Source: Tubulanus polymorphus
Taxonomy: Eukaryota; Nemertea; Palaeonemertea; Tubulaniformes; Tubulanidae
Length of the DNA: 64,000 nucleotides
Assembly (NCBI RefSeq): GCF_964204645.1
Contig: NC_134025.1
Location: 30,162,001 to 30,226,000, forward strand
Reading direction: 5' to 3'
The notes under the pieces are model-generated. The model searched no databases. It was given only the letters and a program-made list of their open reading frames with translations, and had not been told where the DNA came from. The position numbers and the translations under genes are program-made. Every line of letters starts with the position of its first letter. Position 1 is the first letter of the stretch. Of this stretch, positions 1 through 11,253 are shown one piece after another.

Positions 1-944
1 AAACGAATGTTTATAAGGGAACATACCGTTAAACTTTTTTATAGAATGGATTTCCGATAAAACAGATCCGAGATTGTTGCAAGCGCAGAAGCATGAACTA
101 GAACATTTTATCACATAAAATATTCACTTCTTTTACACATCTTTTTGTGCCACATCTTTGTGCGAGCGCAAAACTAAAGAATGTTCTACGTCTGAAATTG
201 CATGTCTGAGATTCTTCATTTCGTGCACAAAATAAAACAACGTTCAATGTCTGAAATTGAAAGCATTGAATTGAATGTCTTATATTGAATATGCATGAAA
301 CGTATGTAAGATTCTCCGAGTCGATGCTTCTATACATGAAAAAAAAAACAAAACACAACACAACACTCGCTCGGCGAAAGAGACCCTCACGATGCGAAAA
401 GTGGCTGCAAATATCGATGAAACCAAACATATACCCCACGAAATATAGCGGAATCGAGTGTTTTTATCGGTAAGAGCAGCCTGTAATTTGCCTCAACAAC
501 AGACACAGGCAAACCATGTCCTCTCTATCATCAATATACCGATATGTTCTCGCCAGATAAGATGCAAACCGAACTACAAACTATTTGTGCGCGTTTCTGT
601 ATGTATTAGAACAGGACAACGAAATCATCGTACGATTCATCATCATTACTCAGATCATTTACTTTTTCATAATTTACAGCTTCGGTTTCATGGCTCGACA
701 TATGTTCATCCACAACACGCAGACTCAATGTAGAGCAATCATTTATAAATTATCAAACCACTAATGATCCATCTATTGTTTTTACGAATAGTGAACAGCG
801 TAGCTTTTCCATTTCTGGAAGCATCAAAACATTTCTAGATGATTTACCCGATAGTTCAAGTATCACAAGGACAACATGACTAACTCAGAGGATGTCACAC
901 CCTTAACTACAGTTTAACATGTCTACTACTTATCTTAAGCGCAC

Positions 945-1235
945 TATCACACGGAGATGATTTGGCTCGGGCCAAATTGGTACAGATCAGGCCCAAGTCA
1001 AATTTGGCTTGTGCTTAATCAGAGAGCGCATTCACACGTAAACCACTCATTCGATAGTAATAGATGCTTAAACAGTGAAGTGAGTCACTTCCGGAAACCA
1101 CGCAATATTTTGACTCTCTTTTTTTAAATTTGGCTCGGGCCTTTTGGTCAGGTCAAACAGGCATCAGTATGAACGGTTGTTCCGGGCATAATTTGGTACG
1201 GGCCAAAAATGTTCGCGTGATCGCGGCTTAATACA
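945..1235. mobile_element. MITE-like element, GGGCCAAAT family, copy A
   Basis: Ends are imperfect inverted repeats: left ATCACACGGAGATGATTTGG near 950, right GGGCCAAAAATG...CGCGTGATCGCGGC near 1230. The core holds GTGAAGTGAGTCACTTCC. Several internal GGCCAAATTTGGCC-like palindromes are typical of the family. There is no coding capacity. Confidence 0.6.
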
Positions 1236-1912
1236 CCAGCATCACCACTAACGAGGTCAAACAAAATACCACGTTTAATTAATCGGCCCGTATGGATTAC
1301 ACTTATTTTATCTACGATATTTGTTTTGAGCGACGACGATTCGAGAGAAGATTGATGAATATGAATTGGAACGATGAATTGACATTCAATCGATAACTAG
1401 CAAAGGAAGAAAGATGGTGAAAATTGATGTCAGTCAGTAATCAATGATCAATGCTTCGTTACTGATGCCTGAAATGCAGTCATTACCGAGCGGTTTTAAT
1501 TAAAATAAAGCTGGTTCAGCTGATCTTCAACTAATCGTCAACTCCCTGACCCTTTCCTGTCAGTCATAAGATGATAGTATTGAAAACTCGGTTGCCTTAA
1601 GATCATATACGGGAAATCTTAAAATGTAACAAAAGTTTAGGCTGAAATTAGATCGTCTCTAAGTAAGTTACGTGGACACAGTGTGATAAGTCATCACATT
1701 ACCGCTGAAGTCTTGCTTATCTTAATCTCAATTTGTTTTTCCAATTCAATTTACTAAGTGTTATTCATTGATGATCGTCCCAACTACGTTGAGTTTCAGT
1801 GTGTCGTATCTAACAGTGTCAGGTATATTATCAAAGAGAAACTGTGAATCAACAACTCACATTTTCAGCTGACATTTTATGTCCGCTTTTATCTAATTGT
1901 CAATGTGAGTCA

Positions 1913-2562
1913 TCGGTACATGCGACTTGAAATGAGCCGCTCGTCAGTACACATGAGTTGAAATGAGCTGCTCGTCAGTACAAATGAGTTGAAATGAGCT
2001 GCTCGTCAGTACACATGAGTTGAAATGAGCTGCTCGTCGGTACACATGAGTTGAAATGAGCTGCTCGTCAGTACAAATGAGTTGAAATGAGCTGCTTGTC
2101 AGTACAAATGAGTTGAAATGAGCTGCTCGTCAGTACACATGAGTTGAAATGAGCTGCTCGTCAGTACACATGAGTTGAAATGAGCTGCTCGTCGGTACAC
2201 ATGAGTTGAAATGAGCCGCTCGTCGGTACACATGAGTTGAAATGAGCTGCTCGTCGGTACACATGAGTTGAAATGAGCTGCTCGTCAGTACAAATGAGTT
2301 GAAATGAGCCGCTCGTCAGTACACATGAGTTGAAATGAGCCGCTCGTCAGTACACGTGAGTTGAAATGAGCTGCTCGTCAGTACAAATGAGTTGAAATGA
2401 GCCGCTTGTCAGTACAAATGAGTTGAAATGAGCCGCTCGTCAGTACACATGAGTTGAAATGAGCCGCTCGTCAGTACACGTGAGTTGAAATGAGCTGCTC
2501 GTCAGTACACATGAGTTGAATTGAGCTGCTCGTCAGTACACATGAGTTGAAATGAACCGCAG
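1913..2562. repeat. 31-bp minisatellite, about 21 copies
   Basis: The unit is AGTTGAAATGAGCTGCTCGT followed by CAGTACAAATG. Variants alternate C/T in GCCGCTC/GCTGCTC and A/G in CGTCAG/CGTCGG. It lies in the ELK gene downstream of the PAS exon. Confidence 0.95.
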
Positions 2563-2646
2563 TCTCTGATAGTTGAACTTGTGGACAGTATGAATAAATG
2601 ATAAAAACTCATCAAGTAACTGAACCTGAAGAAGATTGCTTTCATC

Positions 2647-2691
2647 GAGAGAGGGAGAGAGGGGGAGAAGGGGGAGGGAGAGAGGGAGAGA

Positions 2692-2729
<38 letters not shown>

Positions 2730-2740
2730 CAGGAGAGAGG
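2647..2740. repeat. GA/GGGAGA purine microsatellite
   Basis: GAGAGGGAGAG-type repeats followed by (GA)n. Open frames across it on both strands are artefacts of the repeat. Confidence 0.9.
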
Positions 2741-3029
2741 AAGGGAGACCGGTGACTTTGGGGTCATCGGTTTTATATCTCCATAAAATATGTACATGAT
2801 CGGAATTTATTATTGTTTGATAAATAGAAACTTCACCCGCAGAAAACACGAGTAATTGATTTGTTCTTTTATCTCATTCAGTATTCTGCGTATTTTATGA
2901 GGATAGCATATGTCACACGATGGACGTATAAACTACAGATTCCACGGTCATCACACGACGCCGAACAAACTACTCTTGACCATTCATTCACTATACTACG
3001 GCTTGACATTACAGAACTGAGTCAGAAAC

Positions 3030-3275
3030 ACCTGAAAATGTTACATATATTATCGGCGGTCAAACTGATGCAGACCAGACCCGTGTCAAATTTGGTCCAT
3101 GCTTCATTACTAAAATACTATTAAAATGATGCTGTGGCAAGTGAGGTAATCACTTCCAGAAGCTTTCAGTATTCACAGAAATGTTGGGAATTTCAACCGT
3201 GTTTAAATCTGGCCATAGACTGTTCTTACATTTTGGTAAAATGATTGACCCAGGCCAAATTTGTTAAGCACTAAC
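3030..3275. mobile_element. MITE-like element, GGGCCAAAT family, copy
   Basis: It carries the family core AAAATGATGCTGTGGCAAGT followed by GAGGTAATCACTTCCAGAAG, flanked by CAAATTTGG-type sequence (3086 and 3257). Confidence 0.55.
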
Positions 3276-4132
3276 ACGAATAAAGGAAATCTACATCATC
3301 AACTCAATCTGATATATAACATAAACATATGAATAAGGCATTTTTATTACTCAACAGAAGCCAAATTGTGCTTATGGGAGAAAAGAATGGATATATTGGT
3401 TCAAATATATAGATATTAGTATTCCGTACTTACATACATGGCATATATACAGGCAGCGTTTGGCAAAATAAGCAAATACGTCCGTTCAGCTTAACGATCT
3501 ACTCTTCATGAATAATCATCATAATTGTCAAATAGGAGGCTATAAAAGTTCACATATATCTAATCACTTATTAATATGATGTGCAATGTCCGTGCACACT
3601 GAGGCTAACAACAATTAGTATTCTATAAACATTCCCCGCTCTCCATCTCCGGGCCAAAACTATCATCGCTTCGAACCAGTTCCCGCAGCCGGGTTAAAAC
3701 ATGAAGTGATTGAAAAATGAACTAAATCAAATCTAGATTTACTCAAACGTTACGAGCAATTATGGAGAATAGGATAAAATTTCAGTGTTCTTTTCTGTTC
3801 GTACCCGGGTCACGTCTGCGTCAATCCCTGATGAGGAATGAGTTAATCAGATGATTTCGCCATCCATAAAACAAAAAATAGCGACATTAAAATCTAGATT
3901 TGAATATAATGTCACCGTGAATGACGGCATCTTTCAACTTGAAAGGTGTGACAGAGGAGTAGATGTAGTGACATGGTAATCAGTAGTCAGTGGTTTGTAA
4001 TACTTCAAAAAGGAACCGAACTCCTTAATTTACGCGGTTCTATCCAATCTGAACATGCTGATTGAATCTGGAACCAGGCAATTATGGGAGTTACGATTGT
4101 GTAAATTATGTCAATTCCAGGTCTTGTTATCG

Positions 4133-4192
4133 GAGAGAGAAGAGAGGGAAAGAAGAGAAGAGAGACAGGGAGAGAAGAGAAGAGAGAGCAGA
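4133..4192. repeat. GAGAA/GAGAG purine tract
   Basis: A short tract of GAGAGAAGAGAGGGAAAGAA-type repeats on the plus strand. Confidence 0.8.
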
Positions 4193-4643
4193 ACTGATCA
4201 GTGTCTCATCATTTAGCCTCAAACCAAAGTACATCGTTTTTGTTCTCAAAATTTAATACCTACAAAACTTCTATTCATCTTAGTCAATGTAGAAATGAGG
4301 ATTTGGAATTTAATTTAGTTGTTAATGCGCAGTGCTATCACATAATATTAGTCAATGAACAAGAAATGAGCCTAAAGCCAGATATTTGAAATTGAGTTTA
4401 CTTTGGATAGTCATTTATAGCCTCCAGGGTCCAGTTACAAGTCTAAAATCATCTTCATTCTAAAGAAACCTTAATTTCAGTCTTATGGTTTAAAACGACT
4501 ATAGAATTTGTGTCACAATACTCATAACTGGACCTGGATGGCTCATCAATATCTACAGGCTTTAACTGAATCTAATCATGGATTACTAGATAATTACAGA
4601 TTCTAATCTATGATTTCAATGTTTCGATCGTATATTGAAATTG

Positions 4644-5074
4644 GGGTCATCCATATTACCGAGATGACGTATTTTACCGAGATGAACCGAGATGAAATTA
4701 AATATAACATATTTATTTATTCCTTATCGATTTTAACACTTGAAATCATGTTATATCAGTAATAAATACCTTCTAGAGTCATATTTTACATATTCTTTTA
4801 TTTTAAAAAATTTTGACTTCAAATACGTAAACTTGGTTAGCAATAAAATTTCATTGAATTTGATTGATTGACGATCTCATCTCGGTAAAGTTAAAAGTTA
4901 TTTTTCTACAAAAATATCCGACAAAATATGTAAAATATGAACCCAGCAGGCATTTATTACTGATATAATATGATTTCAATTGTAAAATTGATAAGGAATA
5001 AATAAATATGTTATATTTAATTTCATCTCGGTTCATCCCGGTAAAATACGTCATCCCGGTATTAAGGATGACCG
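4644..5074. mobile_element. foldback element with arms of about 155 bp and an 8-bp target duplication
   Basis: The sequence from 4644 (GGGTCATCC...) is repeated in inverted orientation ending at 5074 (...GGATGACCG). Arms of about 155 bp include GATGACGTATTTTACCG and GAAATTAAATATAACATATT, with few mismatches. Both sides are flanked by TGAAATTG (4636-4643 and 5075-5082), an 8-bp target-site duplication as expected for hAT-type insertions. There is no transposase, so it is a non-autonomous element. Confidence 0.8.
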
Positions 5075-6959
5075 TGAAATTGAGCTGAACTATTTCGAAA
5101 AGTCTCTTTAAAGTTTCTCTAGTTTCTCCGGGCTCCCGTAAAAACATTAATGTCTCCTTCCTAGTCATCCATTTTTAAGGCATTATTTGAATCTGCATAA
5201 AACTGTAAATCTGACGCACATTAAAGCCATCGTTCTGACAGAATTATCACTACATAACAACAAGAACGCATTCTTTAAAACTAAAAAAAAGTTCACGAGC
5301 TTTTAACACGTACTGAAAATAACGACCGCAACGCGAAGGTTTATTACGATCAAGAGACGAATAAAAGAGAAATTGCTCGCGGAATTTTATCTACTTTTTC
5401 TCGATTTAGTTTGCAGATCGTGTAGACACTTTAGTAGCGGCGTTTACCTCGGTAAAACTCGATCTAATGAACATCAAACGTGAAAAATAAATTCATCACA
5501 AAATCCCTCGCCAGTAATATACCACCGTACACTAATCTAATCGAACCACGTTTCGTTATTTACAATGTTCTAATTAGTTCGTTTAATTCTAGAACAAACC
5601 AATTAAGACCTTCCAAAATAGGGTCGTCCTGGTTTTGGATGGTCGAAATATGTTCGTTCTAAGATCCCAAAAGTTTTCCCTGATTTTTCCATTTCTAGGT
5701 TAAAAATGTTACGATTCATTCATTTTTCACTGAATTATGTGTTGAAAGTGAAATACAGGGTCAATATCTGAATTCCCCAAGTTTTCCGGGTTTTTTGATA
5801 AAATTTGTCAAATTCCCTGATTTCCCCCTGTTTTTTCTAGATTCCTGAGTTTCCAAGGTTTCCACGAACGCGGCTGTATAATCAAGCACATCCTCCAGTG
5901 ACTGACACACCAACCTTTGATATATATCTATATTAATATTAATATCATATTAGCACGTATATGGAATTGCTGCTGATGTCTTTATCAATTGCTGCGTGGA
6001 GAAAAAATATCTGTGAATCGATAATAGAATGAATAGAAGAGAAGACTGAAGAATATTGAATCGACGCGTGGTTCATTCAGTATAGCTTTCCAACCGTTTA
6101 TCATCACTGTCAGCAGCAAGTCTCAAAATCAACAACTTCCACATTTACTGCAACTAGGAAGTTGTTTTTAAGAAACATTTCCTCAAAATGTCGATGATTA
6201 CATGAAAACTATGATTAATTACCGAGTGTTTTATGGCAGACATTCGTCAATAAAGTCGAGGTTAGTTCCGCATCGTTTGAGACTTTCACACGGATGTGAA
6301 TCGAGCAAAAACTGCTTTCACAAATATTTGTAGATTCAAGAAACGTTTAGGAAAATGAGTCGATCGAAAAAAAACATTCATTCTTATACTGTATCCACTA
6401 TTAAAACGAAACTGACTAGGTCCGGGGGGCGGGGGGGCAGTTGTTCAAAAGTTGAACCTGTGGATAGATACAACCTTAACAATGTAGTTTTTAATGTCAG
6501 TTAATTACGGACAACTTTTGAGCAACTGTTCCCGGAGTGAAGAAAGAGCTGACAAACGAATTCATCAAATAAATCAACAGAATATCCCAACAATACTAGT
6601 AAAATGAAGGGTGAATCTAGGCAGAGGGCATGTTGATGGATAGATGACTGTGGAAGGAACTGTGGAATTATATTTGACTGTGGAACGTGGATATGTTTCT
6701 TTCTGTAGATGATATTGTTATTTTAGAAGTGAGAAGGCAGCTGCGTTGTTAATAACGACAGTTCACTGCAAATTACCATTGTCATACGGATTATTTGCAT
6801 AATGAAATTGACACGTTGAATAAACAAGATTTGACTGAAGATTTGTTCAACCCCGAGACTGAGCTCAGTAACTGTGTCTTCTGACTGCAGCCCTCAATCA
6901 ATAGCCACCATCACATGACTGTTTTTTGTTTTTGACGTTCATAAATGGTGTCAAAATGG

Positions 6960-7215
6960 TTGATGCCTATTTGACACAGGCCAAATTTGGCCCAACCAAA
7001 AATTTTCGACTAGACCTGTGCCAAATTTTAAAACAGGTCAAAATATTCCTTGTGAATGCTAACTGGTTCTGGAAGTGGCTCACCTCACTTGCCACAGCAT
7101 CATTTTGATAACATTTTAGTAACGAGTCAGTGATTTACAATTTAGTACAGGCCAAATTTGACTCAAGTCTGGTCCGGACCAGTTTGACCGGGGCTGTTAT
7201 GATCACGACTTTAAC
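6960..7215. mobile_element. MITE-like element, GGGCCAAAT family, copy
   Basis: It contains GACACAGGCCAAATTTGGCC, the core GAAGTGGCTCACCTCACTTG followed by CCACAGCATCATTTTGATA, and a right part with AGGCCAAATTTGACTCAAGT and GTCCGGACC. It is one of the more complete copies. Confidence 0.6.
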
Positions 7216-8883
7216 TGTTAATACGAAACAGGCACCGAGAAATAGAATGCTAAAATACATTAGTTACTGGTAACAGCAGTGAAAATAATAAAACCTGACT
7301 GTAAATCTGAGTATCGTTAAATTCAGATTATCTTGCATTAATTTTACTTTAAAAACCGGTAGATTGCTTTTCAAGATATGCATAAATTTCTTTCGACAAT
7401 CTTTAATCTCGAGGTCTGACCGTCAGAGTCAATCAATCAACATAAGATGGATTTTAACTGGTTGATCGTGTCTGCGATGGTTTCGGGATTAAATCTACGT
7501 AAAATCGAAATGAAATATTGAATACCGAGTGGTTTCGGATTATTAAAATCGGTGGCATTTCGATGTCAATTTCACGTTCGTCAATAAACCGACGTAGATG
7601 CAATTTCCTTGTTTTTGTAGTTTCGACGAGTTGTGATCGTGGTCTTATTAGTCAACGGCCTTTAAACAAACTTCATAGTGAAACCTTCAATTAAAATCCA
7701 ATCAAACTTAAACACTAACCGAATCTGTGAGGCTGATGGGAATTAGGGGATCTACACGAAAAAATCGCTAGTCCTCTCAGCATATGAAGTGAAAATTACA
7801 TGCTTTTCTTAGTTTCAAGGACATCTTTGTAAACGTAAAAGACATCCATCACGCCCCCTGGTGATGATTTAGAGAAGTTTATATCGCAACATTTGGCAAA
7901 TATGACCAGGAACTCCTGGAATGAAACTGACGAACAGGTTTAATTCAAATTTCAAATCATCAATTTTTGTTTTGTATGAAAATAATTCTGATATCTCACT
8001 TTCTCGTGAAATAAACTGAAGTGAATTGAATTGATAGGGCCTGAATTGATGGGGTACATATTCAATCAAGTGAAATGGTAGACATCCAACTGAACTGAAT
8101 ATCGTAAATTAGATGGCTACCTTCAGCTACCTGTAGCTAGTTTACCCGGTAAATCATTACGCAATGTGACCTCTGAGTAGTTTTATATAACATAGCGATG
8201 TTTGTTTGACGTGTGACTTGTTGATTATCAGGGATAGAGATATGATATCTCGAGGATGTGATATGAAAGAGTTCTCGTTAGATTTTAACATCAGTAGCGA
8301 ATGATAAAATATGGTATCATATCTAACACCTGACTGTGTCAATCTCGTTTATCCATTTCTGGTAAAACGATTCTTCAGCAGATTTTCAGGGCAAGGAAGG
8401 TTAACGCGAACGTACATGTTATAGCGTAAACCCGAGAACAATGAAGCCCGATCTTAACTGTTTTGATACGTGAAATGCCAGTGCTGGGTGTGGTCGTATC
8501 GCGATGAATATCAAGAGAATCAGGGCAGTTTTCTGAGAATAAATAACTGCAACAACAGGAGGTAATTTAGAAAATAATTCAAAGACAAACTGCCATGGAC
8601 GATATCTGAGTCGCTCTTACACAACCGGATGCTGGGTGTTATTAGACAGTATTTTACCCAATGACAGGATCTAATAAATAGGTAATAGATCTTGAAATAG
8701 GCATATTGGCGAGTACCAGGAGACAATTATAAGACAGGAGGTTAGTGGTAACTGAAATCTGCTTGTATCATGGTAAATTCAGCACCACATAAGTTTGGTA
8801 CTTCCGAAGTCCAGAATCTCGTGCCGATGTCGATATTGTTCATCGAGATCTGAAATCTGAAGTCAGGTTCACAACCATTCAGT

Positions 8884-8937
8884 GACTAATGACTGATGAC
8901 TGACGACTGACGACTGACGACTGATGACTGATGACTT
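8884..8937. repeat. 7-bp tandem repeat abutting the PAS-exon donor
   Basis: The plus-strand unit is GACTGAY, about 7.5 copies. Read on the gene's strand it is AGTCATC/AGTCGTC and begins at intron position 4, so the repeat overlaps the GTAAGT donor itself. Confidence 0.9.
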
Positions 8938-8939
8938 AC

Positions 8940-9170
8940 CGCTTTTCTTATAAAACAGTATTTCAGTTTTCAGTTCTGTTTGCGTCTCTAAAGCGTCATC
9001 GATTTTCTCTTTCTCTTCACCGACTGTATCCGCCCCGTATAGGAATTTACACGCGCAGCTTTTGGACATGACCTGCGCCCGAGCGAACCCGGTGAGTTCG
9101 CAGAACCCATCCGAACAATAAACCACCGGGTAGTTCTTCGCTTGTGCATTTCCAAGGACGAAATTACTAT
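8940..9170 (-). CDS. ELK-type (KCNH3/4/8-like) K+ channel, coding exon 2 (PAS domain)
   Basis: This internal exon encodes about 77 residues of the N-terminal PAS domain of an ELK-subfamily voltage-gated potassium channel. That cytoplasmic domain tunes gating by contacting the cyclic-nucleotide-binding-homology region. Visible family landmarks include [24 protein letters not shown], the ARAQVM segment, CACKFLYG, and a C-terminal strand ending [20 protein letters not shown] and the CAC segment fit ELK better than EAG or ERG. On the minus strand the 3' splice site is TTTTACAG before base 9170 and the donor is GTAAGT at 8939-8934. The exon enters in phase 1, completing a His codon split with exon 1 to give T-H-S-N-F as in other ELK channels, and leaves in phase 1. 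The next exon, expected to begin with a PFW-like motif, is not seen between here and base 1. The gene is therefore truncated by the window. The symbol is left blank because KCNH3, 4 and 8 cannot be told apart from this part. Confidence 0.95.
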
Positions 9171-10311
9171 CTGTAAAATACAAAAGAATATAAATTGAGT
9201 TTAACCGAGTCAAAAAAATATTTCTCTTTAGGCAACATTTTATCATTAAATCTCGGTGCATTCGTAAACCGTGCTGATTATGATTTGAGGTAGATCGTTT
9301 TAGATCTTATTATATAACAGGCCTTAGAGTTCGACATCCCACTTGCTCGTCAAACTTGGCATCTTATTTCTGAAACCACTGAGGACATAATTGGCTGAAT
9401 TCTTCTGAAATTGGTTTCTTCGTCCCCTCAACCCTCTGGACACTGTTCTAGACATTACCGGTTCAAATTTTAAAAGAAAAATAAATCAGAGAAATTTAGA
9501 ATTCAGCTTTGGATGTCACACAAAGAATCTGAAAGTTTGCAAATGAATTTGAAGGCAAGTTTCCATAAAATGAAGCTATATAGTAATTCATATTTTCTGT
9601 AATAGTTGATTGAATCACAGTAATATTATGAAACAAGGTTTCGCCTCATGATTACTTGAAGTAGACCCTGCCACATATACCGTTCTATTGAATACGATGA
9701 ATGTCTATGAATTCAGACTCTCTGTTTCTGTGTAATCGTGATTATCAAATATCAGACACTAACGCGAAGTGACATTTCAATTCCAACCCCTTCAAATACG
9801 TAGGATACAATACAAAAACATGAAAACCTATAAAATCCACAAGCAAATAAAACCATCACAGATATGTCGCTGTTTTTAAGAGATCTTAATTTCGCAAAAA
9901 AATCGATTAGAAAAATGGTCATAATTCATTTGATGACAATAGACTCTCAATGACGCAATGTGTGGAACAACTATCAATCGATTAATATAAAACACAGCAA
10001 TAAATCATCATCGGTTAAAACAGATCAGGAAAATGAACAATCCATAAAACTACAGCTTTACTGCAGACAGCTATAGATATAGACTACCATAGATTATATT
10101 AATCTGAAATGAACTTAAAGGATTTCAATTTCACATCTGCCGAATATAGCTAATAGGTGTGGAGCGATTCCATTTACGAATTACTACCAGCTCAAACTGA
10201 GACCATTTCCTCTAAAAGCCTTCAGACAAATCAGTTACGAGTAGCTGAGAAATTTGATCACTAGATTCAAGCTGCAGGGCTCAAACTTCTAATACAAGAT
10301 TCACAGTGTAG

Positions 10312-10882
10312 TATTGGAGGGGTTGGTGGTATTACCGGGGAGAGGGGAGGGGGTACTACTGGTGAAGGAAAGGGGTATTACTGGTGGAGGGGAGGGCGTA
10401 TTACTGGTGAAGGAGAGGGGTATTACTGGAGGTCGGCGTATTACTGGGGGAGAGGGGTATTACTGGTGGAGGGGAGGGCGTATTACTGGGTGGGGGAGGG
10501 GGTATTACTGGGAGGGGAGGGGGTATTACTGGGAGGGGGTATTACTGGTGGAGGAGAGGGTGTATTACTGGAGAGGGGGTATTACTGGAGAGGGGGTATT
10601 ACTGGGGGAGGGGAGGGTGTATTACTGGGGGAGGGCGTATTACTGGGAGGAGAGGGGGTATTGGGGGAGGTGGTATTACTGGGAGGGGAAGGGGGTACTA
10701 TTGGTGGAGGAGAGGGGGTATTACTGGGAGAGGGGGCGGGGTATTACTGGGAGGGGAAGGGGGTATTACTGGGAGAGGGGTATTATTGGGAAGGGTGTAT
10801 TACTGGGGAGGAGAGGGGGTATTACTGGTGGAAGGGAGGGGAAGGGGATATTACTGGGAGGGGAGGGGGTATTACTGGGGGT
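10312..10882. repeat. G-rich GGGTATTACTGG minisatellite
   Basis: About 25-30 irregular units of roughly 15-25 bases, each with GGTATTACTGG and a spacer of G runs (GGGAGGGGAGGG). The plus strand carries many four-G runs. Overlapping plus-strand open frames here are artefacts of the repeat. Confidence 0.93.
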
Positions 10883-11209
10883 CAATTCATATGATTGTTT
10901 GACTTGTCACCGTGAACTATTCTCCCTGGTGATTGTGTCACTGTGTCACCATGGAAACATATTCCATACACAACTGTCAATGTTTAAAAATCTACGACGG
11001 TCGGTCGACTCCGGAGTCTTTTCAGGCCGGAACTAATAAATTTTTTTGTCAGATGAACAGAAATTCTTGTAAGAAGAGAAAGATTAGTTTGTTCATTTAG
11101 ATTCTACCAGGTACGATACTACAGTAGGAACACTGTAATTATAGCACATAAAATCAGACAAACATAATTGAATTAGGACTATTTTGTAATTCTGATTCAG
11201 TGTTTATGT

Positions 11210-11253
11210 CGCTGCTGGTGCTGGTGCTGGTGCTGGTGTTGGTGCTGCTGCAA
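11210..11253. repeat. GCTGGT hexamer repeat with CTG
   Basis: GCTGCTGGTGCTGGTGCTGG-type tract, about 40 bases. Confidence 0.85.

Larger units (their letters stand above)
1..8933 (-). other. ELK gene intron 2 (partial): no coding exon seen
   Basis: Sequence downstream (gene sense) of the PAS exon. I found no frame resembling the expected next ELK exon, so this intron runs past base 1. Besides the repeats listed, 5,100-6,900 and 7,250-8,850 show only unremarkable A/T-rich sequence. Confidence 0.6.

Noticed and set aside
10314-11036. Gly/Tyr-rich plus-strand frames of 240 and 142 codons
   Set aside because: They are produced by the GGGTATTACTGG minisatellite, with two overlapping frames both open and no splice or start support.
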